The position numbers and the translations under genes are program-made. From positions 62,001-126,000 of the forward strand of contig NZ_FOUY01000009.1 of NCBI RefSeq assembly GCF_900115005.1: a stretch of 64,000 nt of DNA. The letters are read 5' to 3'. This DNA comes from Pseudonocardia ammonioxydans (GTDB lineage: Bacteria > Actinomycetota > Actinomycetes > Mycobacteriales > Pseudonocardiaceae). A model generated the notes under the pieces. That model saw nothing but the letters and a program-made list of their open reading frames with translations. It did not search any database and had not been told where the DNA came from. Each line of letters opens with the position of its first letter. Within the stretch, counting starts at the first letter, position 1. Below are positions 15,203 through 23,305 of this stretch, piece by piece.

Positions 15203-16204
15203 TCAGGAACGCCGGGCCAGCACCATCACCTCGGACACCGTGGCCTCGGAGTCCTGGCCGTACAGCCCGGCGTCGGAGTCGACGAGCTCGTAGCGGTCGA
15301 AGAGCTCCAGGTACCGGTGCCGCAGCATCGGCTCGCGGACGCCCGGCTTGCCGCTGGGCGAGTTGCGCAGCAGCAGCCATCGGGCGCCGAGATCGGTGAC
15401 CAGCCGCGCGTAGTTCTCGACGACGTCGGGCTCCATCTCCTGGAACGAGATGAAGTTCGCGAACAGGTCGACGGTGCCGGTCAGCCGCGGGAGCTGCCAG
15501 GAGCAGAGCACCGTGGCCGGGTGCTCGATCTCGTCGATCGCGATCTTCTCCCGGTCCCGGGTGGCCGCGTAGTCGAGCACCCGGCTCTCGCCGAGCACCT
15601 CGCGCAGGTAGTGGGTGGCGACGGCGGCGACCGGCGGGATGTCGACGTCGATGTAGCGCAGCCCCTCGTTGCGCGCGAGCAGGATCTCGCCGAGCGTGCC
15701 GAACCCACCGCCGATCTCGCACACGGTCGAGATCTCGAGGTCGGGCACCGCGCGCTTGAGCATCACGAGGCCGCGCAGGTAGTTCAGCGACGAGCGGCTG
15801 AACCGGCGGCCGCCGAGGACCAGCTGCTCGGCGGGAGCGCCGGCGGTCGACTCCGAGAACCCGGTCAGGACCGGTGCCCGGTCGGCCGGGTCGAGCGCCT
15901 GCACGGTCGCGTGGTGCGCGCGCGCCACCGGGACCTGATCGATCCGCTCGCGGATCAGCTTGCCGGCCGAGCCGACGAGACCGAACGCCCCGGACAGCGC
16001 CGCCGCGGGACGGGAGACGGGCGCGTACTGCGGGGCGTAGAAGAACCGTGCGGACGGATGCCTGCGGAACTCCGCGAAACCGCGTTCGCGCAGGTCGGCG
16101 ACCACCTTCTCCAGGCCGGTCCGCCAGAAGTCGGTCGGGCGGTAGAGTTCCGGTGCGTCCTCCAGGTCGGCCAGCATCAGCTCGAGCAGGGTCCTCGCGT
16201 CCAC
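15203..16204 (-). CDS. Putative sugar O-methyltransferase
   Basis: A 333-residue protein with a central SAM-binding domain: VCEIGGGFGTLGEILLAR near residue 165 is motif I and the RYIDVDIPP strand is motif II. The N-terminal ~150 residues (LYRPTDFW, FAEFRRHPSARFFYAPQY) match the fold seen in putative sugar O-methyltransferases of surface polysaccharide clusters. It lies directly upstream of pseI on the same strand (25-base gap), so it may methylate Pse or another glycan sugar. AGGA lies a few bases before the GTG start. Substrate is inferred from context only. Confidence 0.78.
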   Translation of the reverse strand: MDARTLLELMLADLEDAPELYRPTDFWRTGLEKVVADLRERGFAEFRRHPSARFFYAPQYAPVSRPAAALSGAFGLVGSAGKLIRERIDQVPVARAHHATVQALDPADRAPVLTGFSESTAGAPAEQLVLGGRRFSRSSLNYLRGLVMLKRAVPDLEISTVCEIGGGFGTLGEILLARNEGLRYIDVDIPPVAAVATHYLREVLGESRVLDYAATRDREKIAIDEIEHPATVLCSWQLPRLTGTVDLFANFISFQEMEPDVVENYARLVTDLGARWLLLRNSPSGKPGVREPMLRHRYLELFDRYELVDSDAGLYGQDSEATVSEVMVLARRS

Positions 16205-16312
16205 GCGTCCTACCGTACGGAATGTCGCGTTCGTCCTGATCACGGCGTACCGTCGCGAGCCGCCCGGATCGGGACCGATAACCTGCGGGAGGCGGACGGG
16301 AAGGACGAGGCA

Positions 16313-16996
16313 GTGGACGTGGTCGCCGACACCGGTACCTGGGTGGTGGTCCCCGTGTACAACGAGGAGACCGTCATCGCCGACGTCGTCGACGAGATCC
16401 GCGTCCGCTTCCCGAACGTGGTCTGCATCGACGACGGCAGCCGCGACGCCTCCGCCGAGCGGATCGCCGGCACCCGGGCTCATCTCGTGAAACACCCGAT
16501 CAACCTCGGCCAGGGCGCATCCCTGCAGACCGGCATCGACTACGCACTGCGCCGGGGTGCCGAGCGGATCGTCACGTTCGACGCCGACGGCCAGCACGAC
16601 GTCGCCGACGCCGCCCGGATGGTGGAGATCGTCCGCAGCGGCGAGGCCGACGTCGTCCTCGGCTCCCGGTTCCTCGACTCGACCGAGCCGGTCCCGGTGC
16701 TGAAGCGGCTCGTGCTGCGCACCGTCGCGGCGCTGTCCCCGGCGAGCCGGAAGCTGAAGCTCACCGACGCCCACAACGGCCTGCGGGTGCTGTCCCGGCC
16801 GGTCGTCGAGGAGCTGCGGATCTCGATGAACGGGATGGCACACGCCTCGGAGATCGTGGCCGCGCTGGCCCGGTCCTCGTGGCGGATCGTCGAGGCGCCG
16901 GTGACGATCCGCTACACCGAGTACTCCCAGTCCAAAGGCCAGTCGTTGTTCAACGGGGTGAACATCTTGTTCGACCTGTCGGTCCGGCAGCGATGA
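16313..16996 (+). CDS. Family 2 glycosyltransferase, dolichyl-phosphate-mannose-synthase-like
   Basis: A 227-residue GT-A enzyme without membrane helices. TWVVVPVYNEETVIADVVDE starts the fold, CIDDGSRDAS is the nucleotide-binding loop, and TFDADGQHD near residue 90 holds the metal-binding DxD equivalent. HNGLRVLSR and YTEYSQSKGQS near the C-terminus match the DPM1/DPG synthase-like group that loads sugars on polyprenyl phosphate. It overlaps the next gene as ATGA, and pairing with a DUF2304 membrane protein is a recurrent arrangement. AGGA lies about 8 bases before the GTG start. Confidence 0.88.
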   Translation: MDVVADTGTWVVVPVYNEETVIADVVDEIRVRFPNVVCIDDGSRDASAERIAGTRAHLVKHPINLGQGASLQTGIDYALRRGAERIVTFDADGQHDVADAARMVEIVRSGEADVVLGSRFLDSTEPVPVLKRLVLRTVAALSPASRKLKLTDAHNGLRVLSRPVVEELRISMNGMAHASEIVAALARSSWRIVEAPVTIRYTEYSQSKGQSLFNGVNILFDLSVRQR

Positions 16997-17493
16997 CCCA
17001 GGAGGCGAACACCGTGATCCTGCAGATCATCCTGCTGCTGTCCACTCTCGGCGCGCTCGTCTACTTCGTCCGCAGCGGACAGAGCGTCGGGGTCCGGGCG
17101 AGCAAGCGGATCGCGTTCGGCGCGTTCGTCGTCCTCAACATCTACGCCATCCTGCGGCCCGACGACGTCACCTACGTCGCCCGCGCGCTCGGTATCGGCC
17201 GCGGTACCGACCTGATCGTCTACCTGCTGGTCGTCGCGTTCGTGTTCGGGATGCTCAACACCTACCTGCGGGACCGGGAGATCAGCCAGCACCTCACGAA
17301 CCTGGCCCGGCAGATCGCCGTGCGGGACGCGGAGTTGAGCCGCCGCGAGGAGGAGCTCGCCCAGCGGCTCGACGCGCTCGCCGAGCGCGACGCACAGTCG
17401 CTCCCGTCCACGTCGAACAGGCCCACCTCGAACGGACGTGCACAGGAGTCGCCCGACACCGTCGGTGACCCGACCGACCGGTCGCGCGCCTGA
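16993..17493 (+). CDS. DUF2304 membrane protein, partner of the upstream glycosyltransferase
   Basis: A 166-residue protein with three N-terminal membrane helices (residues ~9-25, 38-55, 73-95) followed by a charged coiled-coil-like segment (ARQIAVRDAELSRREEELAQ) and a polar tail. Size, helix number and coupling to a GT2 gene fit DUF2304. It probably anchors or assists the cytosolic glycosyltransferase at the membrane, but no biochemical role is established from sequence. Confidence 0.82.
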   Translation: MTQEANTVILQIILLLSTLGALVYFVRSGQSVGVRASKRIAFGAFVVLNIYAILRPDDVTYVARALGIGRGTDLIVYLLVVAFVFGMLNTYLRDREISQHLTNLARQIAVRDAELSRREEELAQRLDALAERDAQSLPSTSNRPTSNGRAQESPDTVGDPTDRSRA

Positions 17494-17590
17494 CCTGCGG
17501 TACATCACGGCTGCCACGACCTGAGAGAAACGCCCGGCGGCTGCGCAACGACAGCACTCCGGCATCGCCCGACCACACCGGAGGACCTCC

Positions 17591-18538
17591 ATGCGCGCGC
17601 TCGTCACCGGTGGAGCCGGTTTCATCGGCTCCACCCTCGTCGACGCCCTGGTCGCCCGCGGCGACGACGTGCTCGTCGTCGACGACCTCTCGTCGGGCAC
17701 GCGGGAGAACCTCGCCCCCGGTGTGGACCTCGCGGTGCTCGACATCCGCGACTCGGAGACGCTGGCGAAGCGGGCGGCGGAGTTCCGCCCGGACGCGGTG
17801 TACCACCTGGCCGCGCAGATCGACGTCCGCACGTCGATGGCCGACCCGGTGCACGACGCGTCGGTGAACGTCCTCGGCACCCTGAGCGTGCTGCAGGCCG
17901 CGCGGGACTGCGGGGCCGGTGCGGTCGTCGTCTGCTCCACCGGCGGCGCCATCTACGGCGACGGCGCGCCGCTCCCCACGACCGAGGAGGAGCCGCCGGA
18001 GCCTGAGTCGCCGTACGGGATGAGCAAGCTGGCGGCCGAGCGCTACACCCGGTTCTTCGTCCGCACGCACGGGCTGCCCGCGCTGGTGCTGCGCTTCGCG
18101 AACGTCTACGGGCCGCGCCAGCACCCGTCGGGCGGGGCGGGCGTGGTGTCGCTGTTCTGCGACCGGGCCCGCGGCGGCCGGCGGCCGACGGTGTTCGGCG
18201 ACGGCGGGCAGACCCGCGACTTCCTCTACGTCGGCGACGTCGCGCGCGCGGCGCTCGCGTCGGCCGACCGGCTGGCCGCGGGCGAGCTGGCGGGCGAGGT
18301 GTTCAACGTGGGCACCGGGACCGAGTCGACGGTCGTCGAGCTGGCCGCGACGATCGGCCGGATCGCCGGGCTGGATGCCGGCGACTTCGCCCCCGAGTTC
18401 GAGCCCGCCCGGCCCGGGGAGCTGCGCCGCAGCTGCCTGGACCCCTCCCGCGGGCTCACCGCGCTCGGCCTGCCGGCGCCGACGACCCTCGCGGACGGCC
18501 TCTACGCCACCTGGGCCTGGCACACGCGCCGCGACTGA
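17591..18538 (+). CDS. NAD-dependent nucleotide-sugar epimerase/dehydratase (GalE-like)
   Basis: A 315-residue extended short-chain dehydrogenase. ALVTGGAGFIGSTLVDAL is the NAD-binding loop, CSTGGAIYG provides the catalytic Ser/Thr region, YGMSKLAAE the Tyr-x-x-x-Lys pair, and FANVYGPRQHPSG the substrate-binding stretch. This is the pattern of UDP-glucose/UDP-GlcNAc 4-epimerases and related enzymes. GGAGG sits 6 bases before the ATG. It stands alone, followed by a strong hairpin region, and probably supplies a nucleotide sugar to the surrounding glycan genes. The exact sugar is not defined. Confidence 0.87.
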   Translation: MRALVTGGAGFIGSTLVDALVARGDDVLVVDDLSSGTRENLAPGVDLAVLDIRDSETLAKRAAEFRPDAVYHLAAQIDVRTSMADPVHDASVNVLGTLSVLQAARDCGAGAVVVCSTGGAIYGDGAPLPTTEEEPPEPESPYGMSKLAAERYTRFFVRTHGLPALVLRFANVYGPRQHPSGGAGVVSLFCDRARGGRRPTVFGDGGQTRDFLYVGDVARAALASADRLAAGELAGEVFNVGTGTESTVVELAATIGRIAGLDAGDFAPEFEPARPGELRRSCLDPSRGLTALGLPAPTTLADGLYATWAWHTRRD

Positions 18539-18589
18539 CAAGCGCCGCGTACTCCCACCCCCACCCCCGCCCCGGCCCCGCCCCCGAAA

Positions 18590-18643
18590 CGCCCCGAGGG
18601 GCACCCTCGGGGCGCTGGGCGCCACCAGGGTGCCCCTCGGGGC
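18590..18643. terminator. Bidirectional terminator with alternative GC hairpins
   Basis: An 11-bp perfect stem (18590-18600 with 18604-18614) has a 3-base loop. A third copy of the arm (18628-18643) can pair with the first in a longer alternative stem. It lies between convergent genes (epimerase and UbiA) in an otherwise empty stretch that begins with a C-rich run. Confidence 0.65.
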
Positions 18644-18717
18644 AGCGAGCACGGGGGTCCGAGCCGGAGCGCGAGGCGCCGGGCGTGCGGCGTCGGAGCG
18701 TGCGGCGCCGGGGCGGG

Positions 18718-19803
18718 TCAGCTGTAGACGGCCAGGGTCAGCATCGCGATCCAGGCCACGGCGAGCACCTGCAGCACCCGGTCGCCCAGCGCGATCTCCT
18801 CCGGCTCCCCGCCGGTACCGCGGTCGACGTCCACCGAGTAGCGCAGCACCGCGATCACGAACGGCACGATCGACACCACCGACCACACGGTGTTGTGGTG
18901 GGTCTCGCGGATCTCGAACGCCCACAGGCCGTAGGTCATGATCATGACCGTGGCCGACAGCGACCAGATGTAGCGCAGGTAGGACGCCGAGTAGCTCTCC
19001 AGCGACTTGCGGATCTTCGCGCCGGTCTCCTCGGCGAGCCGCATCTCCGCGTAGCGCTTGCCGGCCACCATGAACAGCGAGCCGAACCCGGTGACCAGCA
19101 GGAACCACTGCGACAGCGGGATCTCGGTCGCGACACCACCGGCGATGGCGCGCATCAGGAAGCCGGACGCGACGATGCAGATGTCGAGCACCGGCTGGTG
19201 CTTGAGCCACAGGCAGTACGACAGCTGGACCGCCACGTACACGGCCAGCACCACGATCAGCTGCCAGGTGACCAGGATCGACAGCGCGATCGCCGCGGCG
19301 AACAGCACCGCGGCCGCCACGTAGGCCAGCGGCAGCGGCACGATGCCCGCCGCGATCGGACGCCGGCACTTCGTGGGGTGTGCCCGGTCGGCCTCGACGT
19401 CGAGCGCGTCGTTGACCAGGTATACGCCCGATGCGGCCAGCGAGAACGCGGCGAACGCGATCAGGCAGTCGACGAGCACCTCGACGCCGAACAGCCCGCC
19501 GCCGACGAACGGCGCGGCGAACACCAGGACGTTCTTCACCCACTGCCGCGGGCGCATCGTCTTGAGCAGGCCGCGGGCGACCTTCGCCGTGGTCCGCTCG
19601 GAGGGGTCGATCGGGACCTGCGGGGCCGGCCGCTCCTCGGCGGCCTCGGCCTCGTGCCCCTCCGGGGCGCCCGCGTCGTCCGGGGCGTCCGGCTCGACCG
19701 GGGTCTTCGGGTCGGCCACCTCGGCGACGGCGGCCTTCGAGTCCGTGGGCTCCTCCTCGGCGGAGGAGGTCTCGCCGACCTTCGTGGGATCGGTGCGGGT
19801 CAT
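18718..19803 (-). CDS. ubiA: Decaprenyl-phosphate phosphoribosyltransferase, UbiA family
   Basis: A 361-residue protein. The last ~285 residues form a UbiA prenyltransferase with about nine helices and the first Asp-rich motif NDALDVEADRAHPTK, including the CRRPIAAG extension typical of the mycobacterial Rv3806c group. That enzyme transfers phosphoribose from PRPP to decaprenyl phosphate, the first step to decaprenyl-phospho-arabinose for arabinogalactan. The N-terminal ~75 residues are an acidic, low-complexity extension rich in Glu, Ala and Pro that the core fold does not need. The ATG overlaps the stop of the upstream PAP2 gene (ATGA), matching the Rv3807c-Rv3806c pairing. Confidence 0.9.
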   Translation of the reverse strand: MTRTDPTKVGETSSAEEEPTDSKAAVAEVADPKTPVEPDAPDDAGAPEGHEAEAAEERPAPQVPIDPSERTTAKVARGLLKTMRPRQWVKNVLVFAAPFVGGGLFGVEVLVDCLIAFAAFSLAASGVYLVNDALDVEADRAHPTKCRRPIAAGIVPLPLAYVAAAVLFAAAIALSILVTWQLIVVLAVYVAVQLSYCLWLKHQPVLDICIVASGFLMRAIAGGVATEIPLSQWFLLVTGFGSLFMVAGKRYAEMRLAEETGAKIRKSLESYSASYLRYIWSLSATVMIMTYGLWAFEIRETHHNTVWSVVSIVPFVIAVLRYSVDVDRGTGGEPEEIALGDRVLQVLAVAWIAMLTLAVYS

Positions 19804-20408
19804 GCGCTCACCCTCCGGTGGGTGGGGTTGCGACGGATCACACGCCGGGCCGCGGTGGCGACGACCGCGCCGAGCGCGGTGCCGGTGGCGACGTCGGACG
19901 GGTAGTGGACGCCGAGCACCAGGCGCGAGAGCGCCATCATGCCCACCGTGGCCGAGGCGACCACGACCGGCGCCCGCCCGCGACGGCCGAGCAGTCCGCC
20001 GTAGAGCACGGCGGCGGCCGTCGTCGACGTGGCGTGCGAGGACGGGAAGCTGAGCCGGCTCGGGGTGCCGACCAGCACCCGGACCGACGAGTGGGCGGGG
20101 CGGCGCCGCCGGACGACGCGTTTGACGCCGATCGACGTGCCGTGCGCCAGCGCCACGGCGGCCGCGGAACCCAGCCACTCGCGCCGGCGTGGCCGGTCGA
20201 CTGCGGCCCCGGCCAGGCCGATCGCCAGCCAGCCCGCTGCGTGTTCCCCGAACAGCGACATGCCGCGCGCGGCGCGGACGTACCCGTCGCCGCCGAGCGT
20301 GTCCTGCACCGCGTTGAGCAGGAGGATCTCGCCGGTCGCCGGGGTCTCGATCGGGGTGTCGACGTCGGCAGTCGGTTGTGGACCGGAACGGTCCAGGGTC
20401 TCTGCCAC
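19800..20408 (-). CDS. PAP2-family phosphatase, decaprenylphosphoryl-phosphoribose phosphatase candidate
   Basis: A 202-residue membrane phosphatase. The three PAP2 motifs are present: KRVVRRRRP near residue 95, SFPSSHATS near residue 115 with the catalytic His, and SRLVLGVHYPSDV near residue 165 with the nucleophilic His. In mycobacteria the gene next to Rv3806c encodes such an enzyme and is proposed to remove the 5-phosphate from decaprenyl-phosphoryl-ribose. The GTG at 20408 was chosen because AGGAGG lies about 10 bases upstream; the frame is open further upstream without motif content. It is coupled to ubiA by ATGA. Confidence 0.85.
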   Translation of the reverse strand: MAETLDRSGPQPTADVDTPIETPATGEILLLNAVQDTLGGDGYVRAARGMSLFGEHAAGWLAIGLAGAAVDRPRRREWLGSAAAVALAHGTSIGVKRVVRRRRPAHSSVRVLVGTPSRLSFPSSHATSTTAAAVLYGGLLGRRGRAPVVVASATVGMMALSRLVLGVHYPSDVATGTALGAVVATAARRVIRRNPTHRRVSA

Positions 20409-20533
20409 GGGGTGGGGCCCTCCTGGCGTGCCGCTGGCACCCGGCTCGACCCGGGCGATGACAGCCCGTGATGGTACGCGCGGGCGGGGTTCCGGCCGGG
20501 GTCGGGGCGGGTAGGGCCGGCCCGGGCACCGGC

Positions 20534-21373
20534 TCAGAACCAGCGCTCGAGGACCTCGGCGATGCCGTCGCGGGTGTTCGGCGCGGTCACCTCGTCCGCC
20601 AGCCCGACCAGGTCCGGGTGGGCGTTGCCCATCGCGACCCCGGTCCCCGCCCAGCGCAGCATCTCCCGGTCGTTGGGCATGTCGCCGAACGCGATCGTCT
20701 CCGCCGCGCCGACCCCCAGGTGCTCGGCCACGTCGGCCAGCCCGGTCGCCTTCGTGATCCCCGGGGCGGAGGCCTCCAGCAGGCCGCCCGGGTGCGAGAA
20801 CGTCAGGTCGGCCAGGCCCTCGGCTTTCGGTGCGAGCGCGTTCAGCATCTGCTCGCTGGTCAGCTCGGGAGCGCGGACGAGCAGCTTGGTCACCGGCCGG
20901 GCGAGCATCTCCTCGTGGCTGGCCTCGCCGCCGTCGTGCGCACCCCAGGCGTGCACGTAACCGGGTCCGGTGAGGAACTCGTCGACCGTGCCGAGCGTGA
21001 CCTGCCCGGTGATCGAGTTCCCGACCCGCTCGACGCCGATGCCGCACCCCGGGAACAGCTCCCCGGCCAGCGTGGCCAGCGTGCGGACCGCGTCCGGCTC
21101 GAGGGTGTGTGCCCCGAGCAGACGGTCCTCGGCGGCGTCGTAGAGCACGGCGCCGTTCGCACAGACGCACAGCCGCACCAGCCCGTCCGGCAGCTTGGCC
21201 ACGATCGGCGGGATCCACCGCGGCGGACGCCCGGTGACGAGCACGAATCCGGTCCCGGCCTCGACCGCCCGGGTGAGGGCGGCGACCGTGCGCGGGGTGA
21301 CGGCGTCGCGGTCGTCGAGGAGGGTGCCGTCCACGTCGGTCGCGACCAGCCGGGGCGGGTTCTCGGCGATCAC
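20534..21373 (-). CDS. Cof-type HAD hydrolase
   Basis: A 279-residue haloacid-dehalogenase phosphatase of the Cof/YbiV type. DVDGTLLDD near residue 13 holds the nucleophile and acid/base aspartates, VTGRPP near residue 46 motif II, and GDMPNDREML near residue 225 motif IV. The C2 cap occupies residues ~85-190. Such enzymes dephosphorylate small sugar phosphates or cofactors; the substrate cannot be read from sequence. It is divergent from the GT1 gene over 53 bases. Confidence 0.85.
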   Translation of the reverse strand: MIAENPPRLVATDVDGTLLDDRDAVTPRTVAALTRAVEAGTGFVLVTGRPPRWIPPIVAKLPDGLVRLCVCANGAVLYDAAEDRLLGAHTLEPDAVRTLATLAGELFPGCGIGVERVGNSITGQVTLGTVDEFLTGPGYVHAWGAHDGGEASHEEMLARPVTKLLVRAPELTSEQMLNALAPKAEGLADLTFSHPGGLLEASAPGITKATGLADVAEHLGVGAAETIAFGDMPNDREMLRWAGTGVAMGNAHPDLVGLADEVTAPNTRDGIAEVLERWF

Positions 21374-21414
21374 ACCCCGAGCCTACGGAACCCCGCGACC
21401 CCCATCGTCACGGT

Positions 21415-21420
21415 TACGCT
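21415..21420 (+). promoter_or_regulatory. Candidate -10 box for a leaderless GT1 transcript
   Basis: TACGCT (TAnnnT) ends 6 bases before the GTG at 21427, with no Shine-Dalgarno between. No clear -35 is visible, so confidence is moderate. Confidence 0.4.
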
Positions 21421-21426
21421 CGTCGG

Positions 21427-22548
21427 GTGCGCGTTCTGGTGGTCGCGGCCCCGCTGGCGGGGCACATGACGCCGCTGCTGCCGTTCGCACACGCGCTCTG
21501 GGACTCCGGCCACGAGGTGCTGCTGGCCGGCGGCGGGGACGCGCTCCCCCGGCCCGCCGGTCCGGACGCCCGGTCGCTGCCGTTCATCGACGTCGCCCGC
21601 AACCTGCGGCTGGGCCGGCTCGCGGCGCGTTCGCTGGTGACCCACCCGGTCACCGCCCGCGCCGAGCTGACCGGCCGGGCCGGCGACGCGGGCGTCCGCT
21701 CGCTGTTCGGCCCGGTGAACGAGGGGCTGACCGACGCGCTGGTGACCGTCGCCGAGCAGTGGCGGCCCGACGTCGTGCTGCACGAGCCGCTCGCCGTGGC
21801 CGGCGCGCTGGCGGCGGCCCGGCACGACGTCCCCGCCGTGCTGCACGAGAACGGCCTGCTCGACGGGCTCGCGACGGCCCGGACCCTGATGCACTCCCGC
21901 CCGGTGCAGCGGGCCCGGGCCCGGCACGGGCTGCACGACGTGCCCCGCCCCGCCGTGGTCCTGACGATCGCGCCGGCCAGCCTGGTCGGTCCGCGGGACG
22001 CGCTGGCGGTCCGGCCGGCCGGACCGGCAGGCGGGCCCGCGCTGCCCGGCTGGTTGAAGGCCCCCTCGGTCCGTCCGCGGGTGCTGGTCCTGCGCGGTGG
22101 CGGCCCGATGCGGGGCGACCTGCAGACCTCCGCGCTGCGCACCGTGCAGGCCACGGAGGACCTGGGCTGCGACCTGGTGCTCTCCCGCCCACCCGCCCGG
22201 CTGGCCCGCCGGACCGGGCCCGGCGTGCACACGGTCGGGCGGGTCGCGCCGGCCGAGCTGCTCCCGGCGTGCGCGGCCGTGCTGCACGCCGGCAGCTCCG
22301 GGCACGTGCTGTCCGCGCTGACGGCGGGCATCCCGCAGCTCGCCCTGCCCGGGCCGGGCGATCGGCGGCACAACGCGGAGCTCGTCGCCGCCCGCGGGGC
22401 CGGGATCGGCGGGGCGGTCACCGAGGACGCGCTGCGGCGCCTGGTGCACGACGGCGAGCTCGCCGCCGCGGCCCGCGAGGTGCGCGCCGAGATCGCCGCG
22501 ATGCCCCCGCCGCAGGCCCGCGTGGACGTCGTCGCGGCACTGGCCTGA
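21427..22548 (+). CDS. GT1-family glycosyltransferase (GT-B fold)
   Basis: A 373-residue enzyme of the macrolide/natural-product or lipid glycosyltransferase type. The N-terminal VLVVAAPLAGHMTPLLPFAH is the acceptor-domain signature. HAGSSGHVLSALTAGIPQL near residue 285 corresponds to the donor-binding HxGxGT loop, with Ser in place of the common Ala or Gly. The short final LPGPGDRRHNAELV replaces the typical PxxxDQxxNA. It may glycosylate a lipid or small molecule. The neighbours give no pathway, as it is divergent from a HAD gene and followed by an Nth-like gene. Confidence 0.82.
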   Translation: MRVLVVAAPLAGHMTPLLPFAHALWDSGHEVLLAGGGDALPRPAGPDARSLPFIDVARNLRLGRLAARSLVTHPVTARAELTGRAGDAGVRSLFGPVNEGLTDALVTVAEQWRPDVVLHEPLAVAGALAAARHDVPAVLHENGLLDGLATARTLMHSRPVQRARARHGLHDVPRPAVVLTIAPASLVGPRDALAVRPAGPAGGPALPGWLKAPSVRPRVLVLRGGGPMRGDLQTSALRTVQATEDLGCDLVLSRPPARLARRTGPGVHTVGRVAPAELLPACAAVLHAGSSGHVLSALTAGIPQLALPGPGDRRHNAELVAARGAGIGGAVTEDALRRLVHDGELAAAAREVRAEIAAMPPPQARVDVVAALA

Positions 22549-22609
22549 CCGTCCCCGGTGCCACCCCGGCATCGGGGTGTGCAGCGGCGTCACCGGGTAC
22601 CCGGACGGC

Positions 22610-23254
22610 ATGGCCGACCACGACACCACCGTCGCCGCGCTGCTCGACCGCGCCGGGACCACCTACGCGGCCGAGGCCGGGATCACGCTGAAGGACACGC
22701 CCGCCCCGCTGTACCGGGTGCTGGTGCTCGGCACGCTGCTGTCGACGCGGGTGCAGGCGTCACTGGCCGTCGCCGCCACCCGTGAGCTCGTCGACGGCGG
22801 CATGGGCACGCCGGAGCGGATGCGCGACGCGAGTTGGCAGGACCGCGTCGACGCGCTGAACCGGGCGCACTACCGCCGGGTCGACGAGCAGATGGCGACC
22901 GCACTCGGCGAGGGCGCGCACCAGCTGCTCGAGGACTGGTCCGGTGACCTGCGCACTCTCCGGAAGGCCGCGGACGGCGACCCGGACCGGATCCGCTCAC
23001 TGCTCACCGGGTTCGCGCGACTCGGCCCCACCGGCGCCTCGATCGTGGCCCGGGAGCTGCAGGCGGTGTGGCCGGAGCTGCGCCCGTCGCTGGACGGCAA
23101 GGCGCTCGACGGTGCGCAGCGGCTCGGCCTGCCGACGGAGCCGGACCGGCTGGCCCGGCTGGTCGACGGCGAGCGGCTCGCGGAGTTCGCCGCGGCGCTG
23201 ACCCGGGTCGGGCTGGACAAGAAGCTCGCCGACGACGCCCTGGCCGCGGCCTGA
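22610..23254 (+). CDS. Endonuclease III-like HhH protein without iron-sulfur cluster
   Basis: A 214-residue protein whose order of segments follows the HhH-GPD fold. LYRVLVLGTLLSTRVQASLAVAA resembles the start of EndoIII; FARLGPTGASIVARELQ is in the place of the hairpin (LPGVGxxTA), and SLDGKALDGAQRLGLP in that of the VDTHVxRxxxRLGL strand. An Asp is retained at the probable catalytic position, but the Lys and the four-Cys iron-sulfur loop are not recognisable. It may be a diverged DNA glycosylase or a non-catalytic DNA-binding relative. The ATG at 22610 was taken because the frame upstream has no matching content. It converges on the ligase gene through a strong hairpin. Confidence 0.7.
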   Translation: MADHDTTVAALLDRAGTTYAAEAGITLKDTPAPLYRVLVLGTLLSTRVQASLAVAATRELVDGGMGTPERMRDASWQDRVDALNRAHYRRVDEQMATALGEGAHQLLEDWSGDLRTLRKAADGDPDRIRSLLTGFARLGPTGASIVARELQAVWPELRPSLDGKALDGAQRLGLPTEPDRLARLVDGERLAEFAAALTRVGLDKKLADDALAAA

Positions 23255-23265
23255 CCGGGCGGGTC

Positions 23266-23298
23266 CGGTGCCGGCCCCGGGGCCCGGGACCGGCACCG
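23266..23298. terminator. Bidirectional GC hairpin between convergent genes
   Basis: A 15-bp stem (23266-23280 with 23284-23298) has one mismatch and a 3-base loop. It lies between the stops at 23254 (plus) and 23306 (minus). Confidence 0.7.
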
Positions 23299-23305
23299 TC
23301 GACAC

